Positions 49,516-59,376 of a stretch of DNA of 64,000 nucleotides are shown here, piece after piece. The translations under genes and the position numbers were made by a program. Under the pieces are notes generated by a model. That model did not search any database and was not told the DNA's origin. It was given only the letters and a program-made list of their open reading frames with translations. The stretch lies in NCBI RefSeq assembly GCF_000317305.3, contig NC_023036.2:2232001-2296000 (forward strand), read 5' to 3'. The stretch comes from Mycolicibacterium neoaurum VKM Ac-1815D. Its GTDB lineage: Bacteria; Actinomycetota; Actinomycetes; Mycobacteriales; Mycobacteriaceae. Position 1 is the stretch's first letter. Each line of letters begins with the position of its first letter.

Positions 49516-50129
49516 CCGCCACCGCCGACCTCGACGCGGCCGAGACTCCGGTCGAGCCGAGCGGCGTGCGTCGATCCAGCGCCATCGGGGTTCTGATCGC
49601 CGGTGTGCTCGGCCTGGCGGCCGCCGCCACGCTGACCATCGAGAAGATCGAGATCCTGATCGACCCCAGCTACGTCCCGTCGTGCAGCCTGAACCCGGTG
49701 CTGTCCTGCGGGTCGGTGATGGTCACCCCACAGGCCTCGGTCTTCGGCTTCCCCAACTCGTTGATCGGCATCATCGCGTTCACCGTCGTGCTCGTCACCG
49801 GCGTGCTGGCGGTGGCCAGGGTGTCGCTGCCGCGTTGGTACTGGGTCGGCCTCACGGTGGGCAGCGCACTCGGTGTCGTATTCGTGCACTGGCTGATCTT
49901 CCAGAGCCTGTACCGGATCGGGGCACTGTGCCCCTACTGCATGGTCGTCTGGGCGGTCACCATCCCGTTGCTGGTGATGGTCGCGTCCATCGCGCTGCGC
50001 GCCGAGACCGCCACCGGTGCCGGCCGCATCCTCTACGACTGGCGATGGTCGCTGGTGGCGCTGTGGTTCACCGCCGTCGTGCTGCTGATCCTGGTCCGCT
50101 TCTGGAACTACTGGTCGACGCTTCTGTAA
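49512..50129 (+). CDS. vitamin K epoxide reductase (VKOR) homologue
   Basis: The 205-residue membrane protein has about five hydrophobic segments and VKOR motifs: a loop CSLNPVLSCGS with two cysteines and the CPYCMVVW redox motif near the C-terminus. It reoxidises DsbA and passes electrons to menaquinone. Rv2968c is the counterpart. It overlaps the DsbA gene by 4 nt. Confidence 0.95.
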   Translation: MTATADLDAAETPVEPSGVRRSSAIGVLIAGVLGLAAAATLTIEKIEILIDPSYVPSCSLNPVLSCGSVMVTPQASVFGFPNSLIGIIAFTVVLVTGVLAVARVSLPRWYWVGLTVGSALGVVFVHWLIFQSLYRIGALCPYCMVVWAVTIPLLVMVASIALRAETATGAGRILYDWRWSLVALWFTAVVLLILVRFWNYWSTLL

Positions 50130-50299
50130 CCGACCACTCACAGTCCGGGGATATCCCGCGGTGAGCTATCCGCAGGTCAGTATCCTCATACCTGCGCATC
50201 AGCCGGTCTGTGGTGTCGCCAAGCGCGCCGTATCCGACGCCCCACCGACTCGTGCGGTCCGGGGCCGCCGGGATCCGAAGACGAAGGAGTGAGAGTTCG

Positions 50300-53200
50300 A
50301 TGATTTCGAAACTCTTGGTGGCCAACCGCGGCGAGATCGCCATCCGCGCGTTCCGTGCAGCAACCGAGATGAACATCGCCACCGTTGCGGTGTATCCGTT
50401 CGAGGATCGCAATTCGTTGCATCGCCTGAAGGCTGATGAGTCGTATCAGATCGGGGATGAGGGGCATCCGGTCCGGGCGTATCTGTCGGTGCCGGAGATC
50501 ATCCGGGTGGCCAAGCATGCCGGTGCGGATGCGGTGTATCCGGGGTATGGCTTCATGTCGGAGAACCCGGAGTTGGCGCGGGCGTGTGTGGAGGCCGGGA
50601 TCACTTTCGTGGGCCCGTCGGCGCAGGTGTTGGAGTTGACGGGCAATAAGGCGCGGGCGATCGCGGCGGCGCGGGAGGCCGGTCTGCCCGTGTTGGCGTC
50701 CTCGGAGCCTTCGGATTCGGTGGAGGATCTGCTGGCTGCAGCAGCCTCGATGACGTTTCCGCTGTTCGTCAAGGCGGTCTCCGGTGGCGGTGGTCGCGGG
50801 ATGCGCCGCGTCGAGGAGTCGTCGGGGTTGGGTGAGGCGATCGAGGCGGCGTCGCGGGAGGCGGAGTCGGCGTTCGGGGACGGCCGGGTCTATCTGGAGC
50901 AGGCGGTGATCAACCCGCGCCATATCGAGGTGCAGATCCTCGCCGATGGTGACGGCAATGTGATCCATCTGTTCGAGCGGGACTGCAGTTTGCAGCGCAG
51001 GCATCAGAAGGTCATCGAGTTGGCCCCGGCCCCGAATCTGGATCCGGCGGTGCGGGAGAAGATCTGTGCCGATGCGGTGGCATTGGCACGGCACATCGAT
51101 TACTTCTGTGCGGGCACCATCGAGTTTCTGCTCGACGAGCGCGGTCATCATGTGTTCATCGAGTGCAATCCGCGGATTCAGGTGGAGCACACGGTGACCG
51201 AGGAGATCACCGATGTGGATTTGGTGTCCTCGCAGTTGCGGATCGCTGCGGGGGAGACCCTGGCCGACCTCGGTCTGTCGCAGGACGGCATCGCGATTCG
51301 GGGTGCGGCGATGCAGTGCCGCATCACCACCGAGGACCCGGCCAACGGGTTTCGTCCCGATACCGGGCGTATCACGGCCTACCGCTCTCCGGGTGGTGCG
51401 GGTATCCGGTTGGATGGTGGCACGCACACCGGTGCGGAGATCAGCGCGCATTTCGATTCGATGTTGGTGAAGTTGACCTGCCGCGGCCGGGATTTCGGTA
51501 TGGCCGCCGCGCGGGCGCGTCGTGCGTTGGCCGAGTTCCGGATCCGCGGCGTGACCACCAACATCCCGTTCCTGCTCGCGGTGATCGATGATCCGGATTT
51601 CCGGGCGGGCCGGGTGACGACATCGTTCATCGATGAGCGCCCGCAGCTGTTGACCTCGCACACCCCGGCCGATCGTGGCACCAAGATCCTGAACTATCTG
51701 GCCGATGTGACGGTGAACAAGCCCAACGGGGCGCGCCCGTCACCGGTGTATGCCGCCGACAAGTTGCCTGCGTGTGATCTGTCGGTGGCCCCGCCGGCGG
51801 GGTCCAAGCAGCGCCTGGTCGAGTTGGGTCCTGATGGTTTTGCCCGGTGGCTCAAGGATTCCCCGGCCCTCGGGGTGACCGATACGACGTTCCGCGATGC
51901 GCATCAGTCGTTGTTGGCGACCCGGGTGCGCTCCAACGGGTTGTTGTTGGTGGCGCCGTATGTGGCCCGGTTGACCCCGCAGTTGCTCTCGGTGGAGTGT
52001 TGGGGTGGCGCGACTTATGATGTGGCGCTGCGCTTTTTGAAGGAAGACCCGTGGGAGCGCCTGGCGGCGTTGCGGGAGGCGATGCCCAACATCTGTTTGC
52101 AGATGCTGCTGCGCGGCCGTAACACCGTGGGCTACACCCCGTATCCGGAGCTTGTCACCGAGGCCTTTGTCGATGAGGCGACCGCGACCGGTGTCGATAT
52201 TTTCCGGATTTTCGATGCATTGAACAATGTGGACTCGATGCGCCCGGCCATCGATGCGGTGCGCGCCACCGGGTCGGCGGTGGCCGAGGTGGCGATGTCC
52301 TACACCGGGGACCTCAGCAACCCTGCCGAGGACCTCTACACCCTGGATTACTACTTGCGCTTGGCCGAGCAGATCGTCGAGGCCGGGGCGCATGTGTTGG
52401 CGATCAAGGACATGGCCGGGTTGTTGCGCCCGCAGGCCGCCACGAAGCTCGTGGGTGCGCTGACCGAGCGGTTCGATCTGCCGGTGCATGTGCACACCCA
52501 CGACACTCCCGGTGGGCAGTTGGCGACCTATCTGGCGGCCTGGACCGCGGGCGCTTCGGCGGTGGATGGGGCCTCGGCGCCGTTGGCGGGCACCACGAGC
52601 CAGCCCGCACTGTCGGCGATCGTGGCCGCGACCGCGCATACCGACCGCGATACGGGTCTGGACCTCAAGGCGGTGTGTGATCTGGAGCCGTACTGGGAGG
52701 CGTTGCGCAAGGTCTACAGCCCGTTTGAGGCCGGTCTGCCGGCGCCGACGGGGCGGGTGTACACCCATGAGATCCCGGGCGGGCAGCTGTCCAATTTGCG
52801 GACCCAGGCCGTCGCGTTGGGGTTGGGGGATCGGTTCGAGGAGATCGAGGACGCCTACGCCGGGGCGGATCGGGTGTTGGGCCGGTTGGTCAAGGTGACC
52901 CCGTCGAGCAAGGTGGTCGGCGATTTGGCGTTGGCGTTGGTGGGTGCCGGTGCTGATGCCGATGAGTTCGCCGCCGATCCGGATCGCTATGACATTCCCG
53001 ACAGTGTGATCGGGTTCCTGCGTGGTGAGCTCGGTGATCCGGCCGGTGGTTGGCCGGAACCGTTGCGCAGCAAGGCATTACAGGGCCGCGCCGACGCCAA
53101 ACCCGAAACCCCGCTCTCTGCCGAGGATGAGGCGGCGCTGTCCGTCGGTGGGCGTTCCCGTCAGGAAACGTTGAATCGGTTGCTGTTCCCCGGTCCCACC

Positions 53201-53719
53201 AAGGAGTTTCAGGCCCACCGCGACCAGTACGGCGACACCTCGATGCTCTCGGCCAACCAGTTCTTCTATGGGCTGCGCCAGGGCGAGGAACACCGTGTGC
53301 AACTCGAACCCGGTGTGGAGCTGCTCATCGGCCTGGAGGCCGTGTCGGAGGCCGACGAGCGCGGGATGCGTACCGTGCTGGCCATCCTCAACGGCCAGCT
53401 GCGCCCCACCCTGGTCCGGGACCGCAGCATCGCCAGCGAGGTCGCCGCGGCCGAAAAGGCCGACAAGACCAACCCCGACCACATCGCCGCCCCGTTCGCC
53501 GGGGTCGTCACCATCGGCGTGGACGCCGGTGACACCGTGCAGGCCGGACAGACCATCGCCACCATCGAAGCCATGAAGATGGAAGCTGCCATCACCGCAC
53601 CCAAAGCCGGCACCGTGACCCGCATCGCCGTCACCGGCACCGCCCAAGTCGAAGGCGGCGACCTCCTGGTCGTGGTGGGTTCGACGGGTAAGGGTGAAGC
53701 GACCGGGGGCTCGCGCTGA
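50300..53719 (+). CDS. pca: pyruvate carboxylase
   Basis: The 1139-residue biotin enzyme converts pyruvate to oxaloacetate. The biotin carboxylase domain is N-terminal ([24 protein letters not shown]), the carboxyltransferase domain is central ([30 protein letters not shown]), and the biotinyl domain is C-terminal with the lysine in IEAMKMEAA. The ATG at 50300 has AAGGAGTGAG upstream. The 5' four-fifths uses many G/T-ending codons and the last part mostly C-ending codons, a shift inside one frame. The stop overlaps rsmD. Confidence 0.96.
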   Translation: MISKLLVANRGEIAIRAFRAATEMNIATVAVYPFEDRNSLHRLKADESYQIGDEGHPVRAYLSVPEIIRVAKHAGADAVYPGYGFMSENPELARACVEAGITFVGPSAQVLELTGNKARAIAAAREAGLPVLASSEPSDSVEDLLAAAASMTFPLFVKAVSGGGGRGMRRVEESSGLGEAIEAASREAESAFGDGRVYLEQAVINPRHIEVQILADGDGNVIHLFERDCSLQRRHQKVIELAPAPNLDPAVREKICADAVALARHIDYFCAGTIEFLLDERGHHVFIECNPRIQVEHTVTEEITDVDLVSSQLRIAAGETLADLGLSQDGIAIRGAAMQCRITTEDPANGFRPDTGRITAYRSPGGAGIRLDGGTHTGAEISAHFDSMLVKLTCRGRDFGMAAARARRALAEFRIRGVTTNIPFLLAVIDDPDFRAGRVTTSFIDERPQLLTSHTPADRGTKILNYLADVTVNKPNGARPSPVYAADKLPACDLSVAPPAGSKQRLVELGPDGFARWLKDSPALGVTDTTFRDAHQSLLATRVRSNGLLLVAPYVARLTPQLLSVECWGGATYDVALRFLKEDPWERLAALREAMPNICLQMLLRGRNTVGYTPYPELVTEAFVDEATATGVDIFRIFDALNNVDSMRPAIDAVRATGSAVAEVAMSYTGDLSNPAEDLYTLDYYLRLAEQIVEAGAHVLAIKDMAGLLRPQAATKLVGALTERFDLPVHVHTHDTPGGQLATYLAAWTAGASAVDGASAPLAGTTSQPALSAIVAATAHTDRDTGLDLKAVCDLEPYWEALRKVYSPFEAGLPAPTGRVYTHEIPGGQLSNLRTQAVALGLGDRFEEIEDAYAGADRVLGRLVKVTPSSKVVGDLALALVGAGADADEFAADPDRYDIPDSVIGFLRGELGDPAGGWPEPLRSKALQGRADAKPETPLSAEDEAALSVGGRSRQETLNRLLFPGPTKEFQAHRDQYGDTSMLSANQFFYGLRQGEEHRVQLEPGVELLIGLEAVSEADERGMRTVLAILNGQLRPTLVRDRSIASEVAAAEKADKTNPDHIAAPFAGVVTIGVDAGDTVQAGQTIATIEAMKMEAAITAPKAGTVTRIAVTGTAQVEGGDLLVVVGSTGKGEATGGSR

Positions 53720-54267
53720 CACGGATCATCGCCGGAGCCTACGGCGGACGCCGAATCTCGGTGCCCGCCAGTGGAACTCGGCCGACCACCGACCGGGTGC
53801 GCGAATCGTTGTTCAGCGTGCTCACAGCTCGGCTGGATTTCGACGGTATCGGGGTGCTGGACCTCTACGCCGGTTCCGGAGCCCTGGGCCTGGAGGCGCT
53901 GTCCCGCGGTGCGTCCTCGGCGCTGTTCGTCGAGTCGGATCGGCGGGCCGCCGCGGTGATCGAAGCGAATATCGACGCGCTCGGCGCCCACGGGGCCGTG
54001 GTGCGCCGCGCCCCGGTGGACAAGGTCGTCCAATCCTGCGGCCGGCCTGTCGATCTGGTGTTCGCCGACCCGCCCTACGAGGTGAGCACCGCCGCCGTCG
54101 AGAAGGTGCTGAGCGCCCTGCACGCCAACGGCTGGGTGCGTGCAGGTGCCGTCGCGGTGATCGAACGGCCCACCGGTGCGGCGGCACTGACCTGGCCGAG
54201 CGATTGGGAAGCCGATGACGAGCGTCGCTACGGAGACACCCGGCTGGAGTTCGGCGTCATCGCGTAG
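53716..54267 (+). CDS. rsmD: 16S rRNA (guanine966-N2)-methyltransferase
   Basis: The 183-residue methyltransferase has the SAM motif [19 protein letters not shown] and the catalytic motif ADPPY. The conserved N-terminus [16 protein letters not shown] lies upstream of the first usual start codon (GTG at 53761). The only start candidate that keeps it is a CTG at 53716, with GGGGG 6 nt before it and a 4-nt overlap with pca (CTGA). A stop in the same frame at 53695-53697 limits the start to this short stretch. Start is therefore non-canonical with medium confidence. Confidence 0.9.
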   Translation: MTRIIAGAYGGRRISVPASGTRPTTDRVRESLFSVLTARLDFDGIGVLDLYAGSGALGLEALSRGASSALFVESDRRAAAVIEANIDALGAHGAVVRRAPVDKVVQSCGRPVDLVFADPPYEVSTAAVEKVLSALHANGWVRAGAVAVIERPTGAAALTWPSDWEADDERRYGDTRLEFGVIA

Positions 54268-54278
54268 CGTCTCGGGTC

Positions 54279-54755
54279 ATGAGTGGCGCCGTATGTCCTG
54301 GATCCTTCGACCCCGTCACCCTCGGCCACGTCGACATCTTCGAACGGGCGGCCGCCCAGTTCGACGAGGTCGTGGTGGCGGTGCTGGTGAACCCGAACAA
54401 GAAGGGGATGTTCACCGCCGCCGAGCGCATCGAGCTGATCGAAGCGTCCACGACGCACCTGCCCAACCTGCGTGTCGAATCCGGGTCCGGATTGGTGGTC
54501 GATTTCGTCAAGGAGCGTGGGCTGACGGCCATCGTCAAGGGACTGCGCTCGAGCACCGACTTCGAATACGAGTTGCAGATGGCGCAGATGAACAAGCACG
54601 TCGCCGGGGTCGACACGTTCTTCATCGCGACCACTCCTGCGTACGCCTTCGTATCGTCCTCGCTGGCCAAGGAGGTCGCCGCGCTCGGCGGTGACGTCAG
54701 CGACCTGTTGCCCGAACCGGTCAACGTCCGGCTGCGGGACAAGCTCAAGAAGTAG
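54279..54755 (+). CDS. coaD: phosphopantetheine adenylyltransferase
   Basis: The 158-residue enzyme carries out the penultimate step of coenzyme A synthesis. Its HxGH-type motif is in [13 protein letters not shown], and the C-terminal region includes [11 protein letters not shown]. It follows rsmD by 11 nt. In M. tuberculosis the PDIM/PGL locus lies just downstream; here sepIVA follows after 89 bp. Confidence 0.96.
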   Translation: MSGAVCPGSFDPVTLGHVDIFERAAAQFDEVVVAVLVNPNKKGMFTAAERIELIEASTTHLPNLRVESGSGLVVDFVKERGLTAIVKGLRSSTDFEYELQMAQMNKHVAGVDTFFIATTPAYAFVSSSLAKEVAALGGDVSDLLPEPVNVRLRDKLKK

Positions 54756-54844
54756 CGTTCCGCGACACACCGGTCGCAAAGCCGAGTCACACGAGTAACA
54801 CCAGGCACACTGGTCACTAACAACGACGCCTGGAGGGTGCTGCC

Positions 54845-55582
54845 GTGTACCGAGTTTTTGAGGCCCTTGACGAGCTGAGCGCGATCGTCGAAGAAGCGCG
54901 TGGTGTGCCGATGACGGCCGGGTGCATGGTGCCGCGCGGCGACGTGCTGGAACTGCTCGACGACATCAAGGACGCGATCCCCGGCGAGCTCGACGACGCC
55001 CAGGATGTGCTCGACGCCCGCGACGGGATGCTCAACGAGGCCCGTGAGCACTCCCAGTCGATGGTCGCCACCGCGACGGCCGAGGCAGACTCGCTGGTCA
55101 ACCACGCCCGCGGTGAGGCCGACCGACTGCTGGCCGATGCCAAGGCCCAGGCCGACCGGATGGTCGCCGAGGCACGTGCGCACAGCGAGCGGATGGTCGG
55201 CGAGGCGCGCGAGGAGGCCGTGCGCATCGCCGCGACCGCCAAACGTGAATACGAGGCCACCACCGGCCGCGCCAAGTCCGAGGCCGACCGCCTGATCGAG
55301 AACGGCAACCTGTCCTACGAGAAGGCCGTCCAAGAGGGCATCAAGGAGCAGCAGCGCTTGGTGTCGCAGACCGAGATCGTGCAGACCGCGACCGCCGAGG
55401 CGACCCGACTGGTCGACACTGCACATGCCGAGGCCGACCGGCTGCGCGGCGAATGCGATATCTACGTCGACAGCAAGCTGGCCGAGTTCGAGGACTACCT
55501 CAACGGCACGCTGCGCTCGGTGAGCCGCGGCCGCCATCAGCTGCGTACCGCGGCCGGTACCCACGACTACGCCACCCGGTAG
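54845..55582 (+). CDS. sepIVA: SepIVA, DivIVA-family cell-division protein
   Basis: The 245-residue protein has a DivIVA-like N-terminal segment (MYRVFEALDELSAIVEEARG) and a long coiled coil rich in EAR/EAD repeats (about residues 70-215). SepIVA (Rv2927c) is essential for septation in mycobacteria. GTG start at 54845 follows GGAGGGTG. The stop codon falls in the first copy of an 11-bp tandem repeat. Confidence 0.93.
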   Translation: MYRVFEALDELSAIVEEARGVPMTAGCMVPRGDVLELLDDIKDAIPGELDDAQDVLDARDGMLNEAREHSQSMVATATAEADSLVNHARGEADRLLADAKAQADRMVAEARAHSERMVGEAREEAVRIAATAKREYEATTGRAKSEADRLIENGNLSYEKAVQEGIKEQQRLVSQTEIVQTATAEATRLVDTAHAEADRLRGECDIYVDSKLAEFEDYLNGTLRSVSRGRHQLRTAAGTHDYATR

Positions 55583-55601
55583 CCACCCGGTAGCCACCCG
55601 C
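55571..55601. repeat. 11-bp tandem repeat spanning the sepIVA stop
   Basis: The unit GCCACCCGGTA occurs twice, and a partial third copy follows (55571-55581, 55582-55592, then GCCACCCG). The sepIVA TAG stop (55580-55582) spans the first copy junction. It lies between convergent genes. Confidence 0.8.
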
Positions 55602-55612
55602 CGAAGGGTGTG

Positions 55613-56851
55613 TCAGAGCTGCCCGTGCCGGGGTGGCTTGGTGCCCGACAGGGTGTAGCGGCCGATGTGCTGCACCTTCCAACGCGTCGCATCGTGCAGG
55701 GTGTGGGTACGTGCATCGCGCCAGTAGCGGGCCAGGTTGGCCGCACCGGACGCGCTGCGGGTCCCGCCGAGTTCGAACAGCGTGCTCGACGCGTCGAGTG
55801 ACGCACGGGTGGCTGCCACCTTCGCGATCGCGACGGCTACCGAGGCAGTCGCGGAGCTGTCCTCGTCGAGATCGGTAGACGCCGCATCCACCGCGCGAGC
55901 GGCCTCGGCCAGCAGCGCCTGAGCGCCACGCACCGTCACGGTCAGCTCACCGGCGATCTGCACGACCGTCGGGTCATCGGCCGCGCTGTCCACCCCGGCC
56001 TCGAAATGCGGTCGGGCCTTGGCGGCTTGCCGAACGCCCTCGGCGAGGGCCGCGGTGGCGATGCCGACATCGAGCGCGGCGTGCAGCAACTGTGCGCGCG
56101 CACCATAGGTGGCGGGCCGGGAGAAGATCGGGGTGAACGGCACCACCTGCGATGCCGGCACGCGCACCTCGTCGAGGGTGACGGTGCCCGATGCGGTGGT
56201 GCGCTGGCCCATCCCATCCCAGTCGTCGACGACCTGCAGGCCCTCGGTGTCGGCGGCGATGAACGCCAACGCCTTCGGCGTGGACGAGGTCGGCGTCTGG
56301 CCGGGACTGTCGGGCAATGACGCCCGCACGATCACCCAATCGGCGAACAGCGCGCCGGTCGAGTAGTACTTGCGGCCACTGAGCACATAATCGTCTCCAT
56401 CGAGGATCAGGGTGGTCGCGTCCACGTCGATCGGATGTGGACCCCTTTCGGACTGGGCGTTGGCGAAAAGCGCTCCAGCGAGCACCTTCTCGTAGAAGAA
56501 CGCACGCTGGGTATCGCTGCCCTGCAAGCGCAACGCCTCAAGGAAGGTGAAATGCGAGTGCGGGATCTGGGCCAGCGACGGGTCGCCGTGGGCCAACAGC
56601 CGGAACACCTCGGCGAGCACCGTGGCCGGGGCGGCGATCCCGCCGTACTCGACCGGCACCGACAACGCCAACAGGCCGGAGTCCTTGAGAGCCTGCACCT
56701 GAGCGTGCGGCAACTCCCGGTGAGCGTCCCGGGCCGCGGCCCCCTCGGCGAACGATGCGGACAGTTCGGCGGCCACGGTCAGCGCATGGGCCGGGTCGGT
56801 GATGCGGGTGGCCGGTGCGCCGACAATCGAGTGAAGACGTGGAGTCACCAC
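55613..56851 (-). CDS. SfnB/DszC-like flavin-dependent monooxygenase
   Basis: The 412-residue protein has an acyl-CoA dehydrogenase fold (ALSVPVEYGGIAAP; LSGRKYYSTGALFADWV; ASGTVTLDEVRVP) of the SfnB/DszC group, which uses reduced FMN to oxidise sulfones or other organosulfur compounds. It lies in the same orientation as the cupin and SsuD genes upstream, gaps about 110-120 bp. The three probably serve sulfur acquisition. Confidence 0.85.
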   Translation of the reverse strand: MVTPRLHSIVGAPATRITDPAHALTVAAELSASFAEGAAARDAHRELPHAQVQALKDSGLLALSVPVEYGGIAAPATVLAEVFRLLAHGDPSLAQIPHSHFTFLEALRLQGSDTQRAFFYEKVLAGALFANAQSERGPHPIDVDATTLILDGDDYVLSGRKYYSTGALFADWVIVRASLPDSPGQTPTSSTPKALAFIAADTEGLQVVDDWDGMGQRTTASGTVTLDEVRVPASQVVPFTPIFSRPATYGARAQLLHAALDVGIATAALAEGVRQAAKARPHFEAGVDSAADDPTVVQIAGELTVTVRGAQALLAEAARAVDAASTDLDEDSSATASVAVAIAKVAATRASLDASSTLFELGGTRSASGAANLARYWRDARTHTLHDATRWKVQHIGRYTLSGTKPPRHGQL

Positions 56852-56974
56852 GGGATCATGCCCGCCGCAGCGGTCCGGTGCACCCGTTCGGCTCAGCCGG
56901 ATTCTAGCGTTGCAGGAAGCGAGCCAGGCTGTCGTCGACCCGGAAGCGTTCGATCATGCTGTCCGGCAACGCGA

Positions 56975-57349
56975 TCAGGGCGCGAAGGATCGGTAGCCGA
57001 CGTAGAAGGCCAGGGCGCGATCGGGGGTGGAGAACAGGATCCGCGAGCCCTTGGGAAAGAAGATGGCGTCCTTGGGGCCGGCGATCTGCACCTGGCCGGT
57101 ATCCGGGTTCTCCAGTCGGAATTCGCCCTCCAAGACGACCTTCATCTCGTCGTAGGCGTAGTAATAGTCCAGTGGCGCATCGGTATTGCGTAGTTCGAAG
57201 TATCCCGAGCACATCGGCACGCCATCGGGATTGGCGTAGACGTCGTCGATGAATCCTTCGGTTCCGGGGTACTGCTCGTCCGGCATCTGCGGAAGTGTCT
57301 GCCAGAAGCCGGACGTCACCTGGAAGATGGGTGGGGCGGTGCTCGTCAC
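56975..57349 (-). CDS. cupin-domain protein
   Basis: The 124-residue protein is a single cupin (EutQ-like); conserved features are DYYYAYDEMKVVLEGEFRLE and a second cupin strand KDAIFFPKGSRILFSTPDRALAFYVG. The function is unknown. The GTG at 57349 follows GGAGG, so the upstream 18 codons are left out. It sits between two flavin monooxygenase genes of organosulfur metabolism. Confidence 0.8.
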   Translation of the reverse strand: MTSTAPPIFQVTSGFWQTLPQMPDEQYPGTEGFIDDVYANPDGVPMCSGYFELRNTDAPLDYYYAYDEMKVVLEGEFRLENPDTGQVQIAGPKDAIFFPKGSRILFSTPDRALAFYVGYRSFAP

Positions 57350-57455
57350 TGGACCTCCATCGTGATCTCTCTCATGAAACTCGGTCTGATGAGAGGAAAC
57401 CACCGGAGGATTGCGGCGAGATTACGCCGACGTTAGGGCTCCCGAACCATGTCTT

Positions 57456-58616
57456 TCACCGCGCGCCGACAAACGGAATCGCCACACTGGGTGCCTCGTG
57501 GGAGCCGGAATTGAACAACCCCCGCCGACGCAGGATCGGCACCACGCCCTCACCGAACCAGAACAGTTCCTCCAGATGCGGGTAGCCGGAGAAGATGAAT
57601 TCGTCGATGCCGATGGCGGCGTACTCGGCGATGCGCTCGGCCACCTCGGTGTGGCTGCCCACCAGTGCCGTTCCGGCCCCGCCGCGGACCAGGCCCACAC
57701 CCGACCACAGGTTCGGTGCGATCTCCAGACTCCTTGCATCACTCCAGGTTCCGTTGAACCGATTGCTTTCATGCAAGGCCAGCATCCGCTTCTGGCCCTC
57801 GGACTGGCTACGGGCCAAACCGGCCTGCGCGGCCGCCACCGTCTCCTCGTCGAGCGCGGCGATCAGTTTGTCGGCCTGAGCCCACGCCTCCGCGGAGGTG
57901 TCGCGGGAGATGGTGTGCAACCGGATGCCGAAGCGAAGCTTGCGGCCCTCCTTCTCGGCCTCGGCGCGAATCCAGGCGATCTTCTCGGCCACCGCGGCCG
58001 GTGGCTCACCCCAGGTGAGGTACACATCGGCATGACGCGCGGCGACCGGCCCGGCGGCCTGAGAGCTGCCGCCGAAGTACAACGGCGGGATCGGATTCGG
58101 CGGCAGCGCCAGGGCCGCCTCCTCGACATCGATATGGGTGCCCTTGCGGGTGACGGTCTCGCCGGCCCATAGCCGGCGCACCACATCGAGGAACTCGTCG
58201 GCCCGGTGGTAGCGCGCGTCCTTGTCCAGGTGGTCGCCGAAGGAACGCTGCTCATGCGCCTCGCCGCCCACCACGACATTGAGCAGAATCCGTCCCGGGG
58301 CATGCCGGGCGAAGGTGGCCGCCATCTGAGCCGACAAGGTCGGGCTGACCAAGCCGGGCCGGAACGCGACCAGAAAGGCCAGTGATGTCGTCTCACGGGC
58401 CAGTAAAGCGGCGGTGATGAACGCGTCCTCGCACCATGCCCCGGTCGGGATGAGCGCGCCGGTGAAGTCGAAGCGCTCGGCTGCCCGCACGATCGAGGCC
58501 AGGTAGTCGATCGAGGCATCTCGATCACCGCTCGCGGACCCGGCCGGGGTGCCATGGCCACCCCCGACGATCAGACGGCTGTCGCCGTAGGTGGGCAGAA
58601 ACCAGTGCAACTTCAC
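57456..58616 (-). CDS. ssuD: FMNH2-dependent alkanesulfonate monooxygenase
   Basis: The 386-residue luciferase-like enzyme has the SsuD pattern: KLHWFLPTYGDSRLI start, TGALIPTGAWCEDAFITAA, GRILLNVVVGGEAHEQ, and FSGYPHLEELFWFGEGV near the end. It releases sulfite from alkanesulfonates and uses reduced FMN. The start is the GTG complementary to 58614-58616. A reductase and a transport system are not nearby. Confidence 0.92.
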   Translation of the reverse strand: MKLHWFLPTYGDSRLIVGGGHGTPAGSASGDRDASIDYLASIVRAAERFDFTGALIPTGAWCEDAFITAALLARETTSLAFLVAFRPGLVSPTLSAQMAATFARHAPGRILLNVVVGGEAHEQRSFGDHLDKDARYHRADEFLDVVRRLWAGETVTRKGTHIDVEEAALALPPNPIPPLYFGGSSQAAGPVAARHADVYLTWGEPPAAVAEKIAWIRAEAEKEGRKLRFGIRLHTISRDTSAEAWAQADKLIAALDEETVAAAQAGLARSQSEGQKRMLALHESNRFNGTWSDARSLEIAPNLWSGVGLVRGGAGTALVGSHTEVAERIAEYAAIGIDEFIFSGYPHLEELFWFGEGVVPILRRRGLFNSGSHEAPSVAIPFVGAR

Positions 58617-58745
58617 GGTCACAAAATCAGTCCTTACGCAGCCGAGGATCTCGTGCCGTCGAGTATCGACGCCGGGTCGGGGAACCGCGGGCACTCACGC
58701 TGTGGTGCGTGGCCGCGCGACCGATCTCACCGGGCACGGCGCGGC

Positions 58746-58765
58746 CCGAGACATAAAAATCTCGG
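58746..58765. promoter_or_regulatory. inverted repeat in ssuD/yceD divergent spacer
   Basis: CCGAGA and TCTCGG flank an AT-rich loop (CATAAAAA) in otherwise GC-rich sequence. It could be a sulfur-responsive operator or the -10 region of the ssuD promoter. A 19-codon open frame (58695-58754, minus) starts inside it. Confidence 0.35.
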
Positions 58766-58807
58766 TGATCCGGGATCGGCCCCCGGTCAGCGGTATGGGC
58801 CCCCACG

Positions 58808-58813
58808 TAGAAT
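58808..58813 (+). promoter_or_regulatory. candidate -10 element before yceD
   Basis: TAGAAT lies 8 nt before the yceD start codon, which would give a nearly leaderless transcript, common in mycobacteria. No clear -35 is seen. Confidence 0.3.
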
Positions 58814-58821
58814 CTAGAGCC

Positions 58822-59376
58822 ATGTCCGCCAAGAGTCCGCTCGCGATCGACATCTCGCGCCTGGGTCGTCGACCGGGCTCGCTCATGGAGGTCCACGAGA
58901 CGGTGCCCGCGCCGTCCCGTATCGGTCTGGACCTGATCCGGATCGAGCAGGGCGCCCCGCTGGAGCTCGATCTACGCATCGAGTCGGTATCCGAAGGTGC
59001 CTTGGTGACCGGTACGGCCTCCGCGCCCACCGAGGGTGAATGCGTCCGCTGCCTGGAGCCCGTCACCGGCGATGTGAGCATCGACCTGACCGAACTATTC
59101 GCCTACCCGGGCAGCGCGACCGAGGAGACCACCGAGGAAGACGAGGTGGGGCGCGTCGTCGACGACCGGGTGGACATCGAGCAGGCGATCGTCGACGCCG
59201 TCGGACTGGTGCTGCCGTTCACCCCGCTGTGCCGTGAGGACTGCGCGGGGCTGTGCCCGGACTGCGGCATCGTGCTCGCCTCGGCTGAGCCCGGACACCA
59301 GCACGAGAAGATCGATCCGCGCTGGGCCAAACTCGCCGCACTGCGCGACGAGGCCGGAGACAGCAGTGACAGCTGA
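58822..59376 (+). CDS. YceD/DUF177 family protein
   Basis: The 184-residue protein belongs to DUF177 (YceD), linked to 23S rRNA accumulation in bacteria and plastids. The conserved cysteines in ECVRCLEPV and in CREDCAGLCPDCGI look like a zinc site. It overlaps rnc by 11 nt, and mutM and smc follow in the same region, a conserved actinobacterial order. In many genomes rpmF lies next to it; here it does not. Confidence 0.9.
   Translation: MSAKSPLAIDISRLGRRPGSLMEVHETVPAPSRIGLDLIRIEQGAPLELDLRIESVSEGALVTGTASAPTEGECVRCLEPVTGDVSIDLTELFAYPGSATEETTEEDEVGRVVDDRVDIEQAIVDAVGLVLPFTPLCREDCAGLCPDCGIVLASAEPGHQHEKIDPRWAKLAALRDEAGDSSDS

Noticed and set aside
56904..57000. A possible gene remnant in an alternative frame after the cupin gene
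   Set aside because: Both strands give plausible-looking peptides, no family is recognisable and the stretch is under 35 codons.
58695..58754. A cysteine-attenuation leader peptide before ssuD
   Set aside because: The short frame has a single Cys and no Cys run at its end; it is recorded only as a weak observation.
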